From Paludibacteraceae bacterium (lineage in GTDB: Bacteria > Bacteroidota > Bacteroidia > Bacteroidales > Paludibacteraceae): a stretch of DNA of 14,223 bases. Both the position numbers and the translations under genes were made by a program. The notes beneath the pieces are model-generated. The model had not been told where the DNA came from, did no database searches, and saw only the letters and a list, made by a program, of their open reading frames with translations. Location of the stretch: NCBI GenBank assembly GCA_947471245.1, contig CANIXM010000014.1:1-14223 (forward strand). The letters run 5' to 3'. The number at the start of each line of letters is the position of its first letter. Positions within the stretch are counted from its first letter, which is position 1. Below are positions 14,070 to 14,223 of the stretch, one piece after another.

Positions 14070-14223
14070 ATGTTTCAGAAGATTAATACATTTTTGTTCA
14101 ATAGACAAGCTCATAAATTAGCTAGTTCAAATGAGCGTGAACGATGCTTTGTTAGTTACAAGAAAGCAAAGACCGTGTTTCTTCTTTTTGAAAGTGACTT
14201 CACTGAAAAAAATGCCGTTATTC
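14070..14223 (+). CDS. Hypothetical protein, N-terminal part (Bacteroidota-specific, DUF6913-like)
   Basis: An open frame starts at ATG 14070, 27 bp after the ligA stop, and runs off the window; 51 residues are visible (MFQKINTFLFNRQAHKL, then CFVSYKKAKTVFLLFESDF). A basic N-terminal helix followed by a short linker and a V-x-L-L-F-(D/E) strand is the arrangement I recall for the DUF6913 family of small Bacteroidota proteins. That match is from memory and the fragment is short. Function is unknown. Close spacing suggests it may be co-transcribed with ligA. Confidence 0.6.
   Translation, partial: MFQKINTFLFNRQAHKLASSNERERCFVSYKKAKTVFLLFESDFTEKNAVI

Overview
The window looks like a chromosomal segment of a Bacteroidota bacterium, most likely Bacteroidales-like. 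The evidence is AT-rich DNA, Bacteroidota-type TAnnTTTG -7 promoter elements, a TonB receptor with an N-terminal carboxypeptidase-regulatory domain, PEGA and sulfatase-modifying-factor (SUMF1/FGE) domain surface proteins, an ABC ATPase with the LSDGERQ signature, and short intergenic microsatellites such as repeated GATAATT. Every gene I can support lies on the + strand. No genus can be assigned from the sequence alone.

Left part (1-2116): the 3' end of a FecCD-type metal-chelate/cobamide ABC permease, followed 40 bp later by its ATPase. Next comes a secreted protein with an N-terminal beta-sandwich and a domain resembling the DUF2135/YfaP type.

Middle (2117-8860): an envelope block. Two paralogous exported proteins share a distinctive N-terminal domain and a C-terminal SUMF1/FGE-like domain; the second has five PEGA repeats inserted between them. 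In both, the FGE copper-binding cysteine pair is incomplete, so structural or binding roles are likelier than formylglycine formation. An 823-residue TonB-dependent receptor follows. The most striking signal is here. The 106 bases before the PEGA/FGE gene (3893-3998) and the 106 bases before the unrelated TonB receptor gene (6283-6388) align without gaps at about 77% identity by hand count, at the same distance from both start codons. A small hairpin in them is kept by base-pair-preserving changes, a TTGAC lies at the same offset in both, and both carry AAGGAG six bases before a short upstream ORF. This is a candidate shared structured leader for two envelope genes, or else a dispersed repeat.

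Gap 8861-9454: a segment of about 418 bp with roughly 20-bp terminal inverted repeats (17/20 matching). Inside is an array of 14-bp and 16-bp units, nearly all of which carry a mini-hairpin with a variable three-base loop. It is a MITE-like candidate.

Right part (9455-14223): housekeeping genes, namely a class I/II PLP aminotransferase, a LolC/LolE-like ABC permease, NAD-dependent DNA ligase (ligA), and the start of a small gene resembling a Bacteroidota-only family of unknown function, cut by the window edge.
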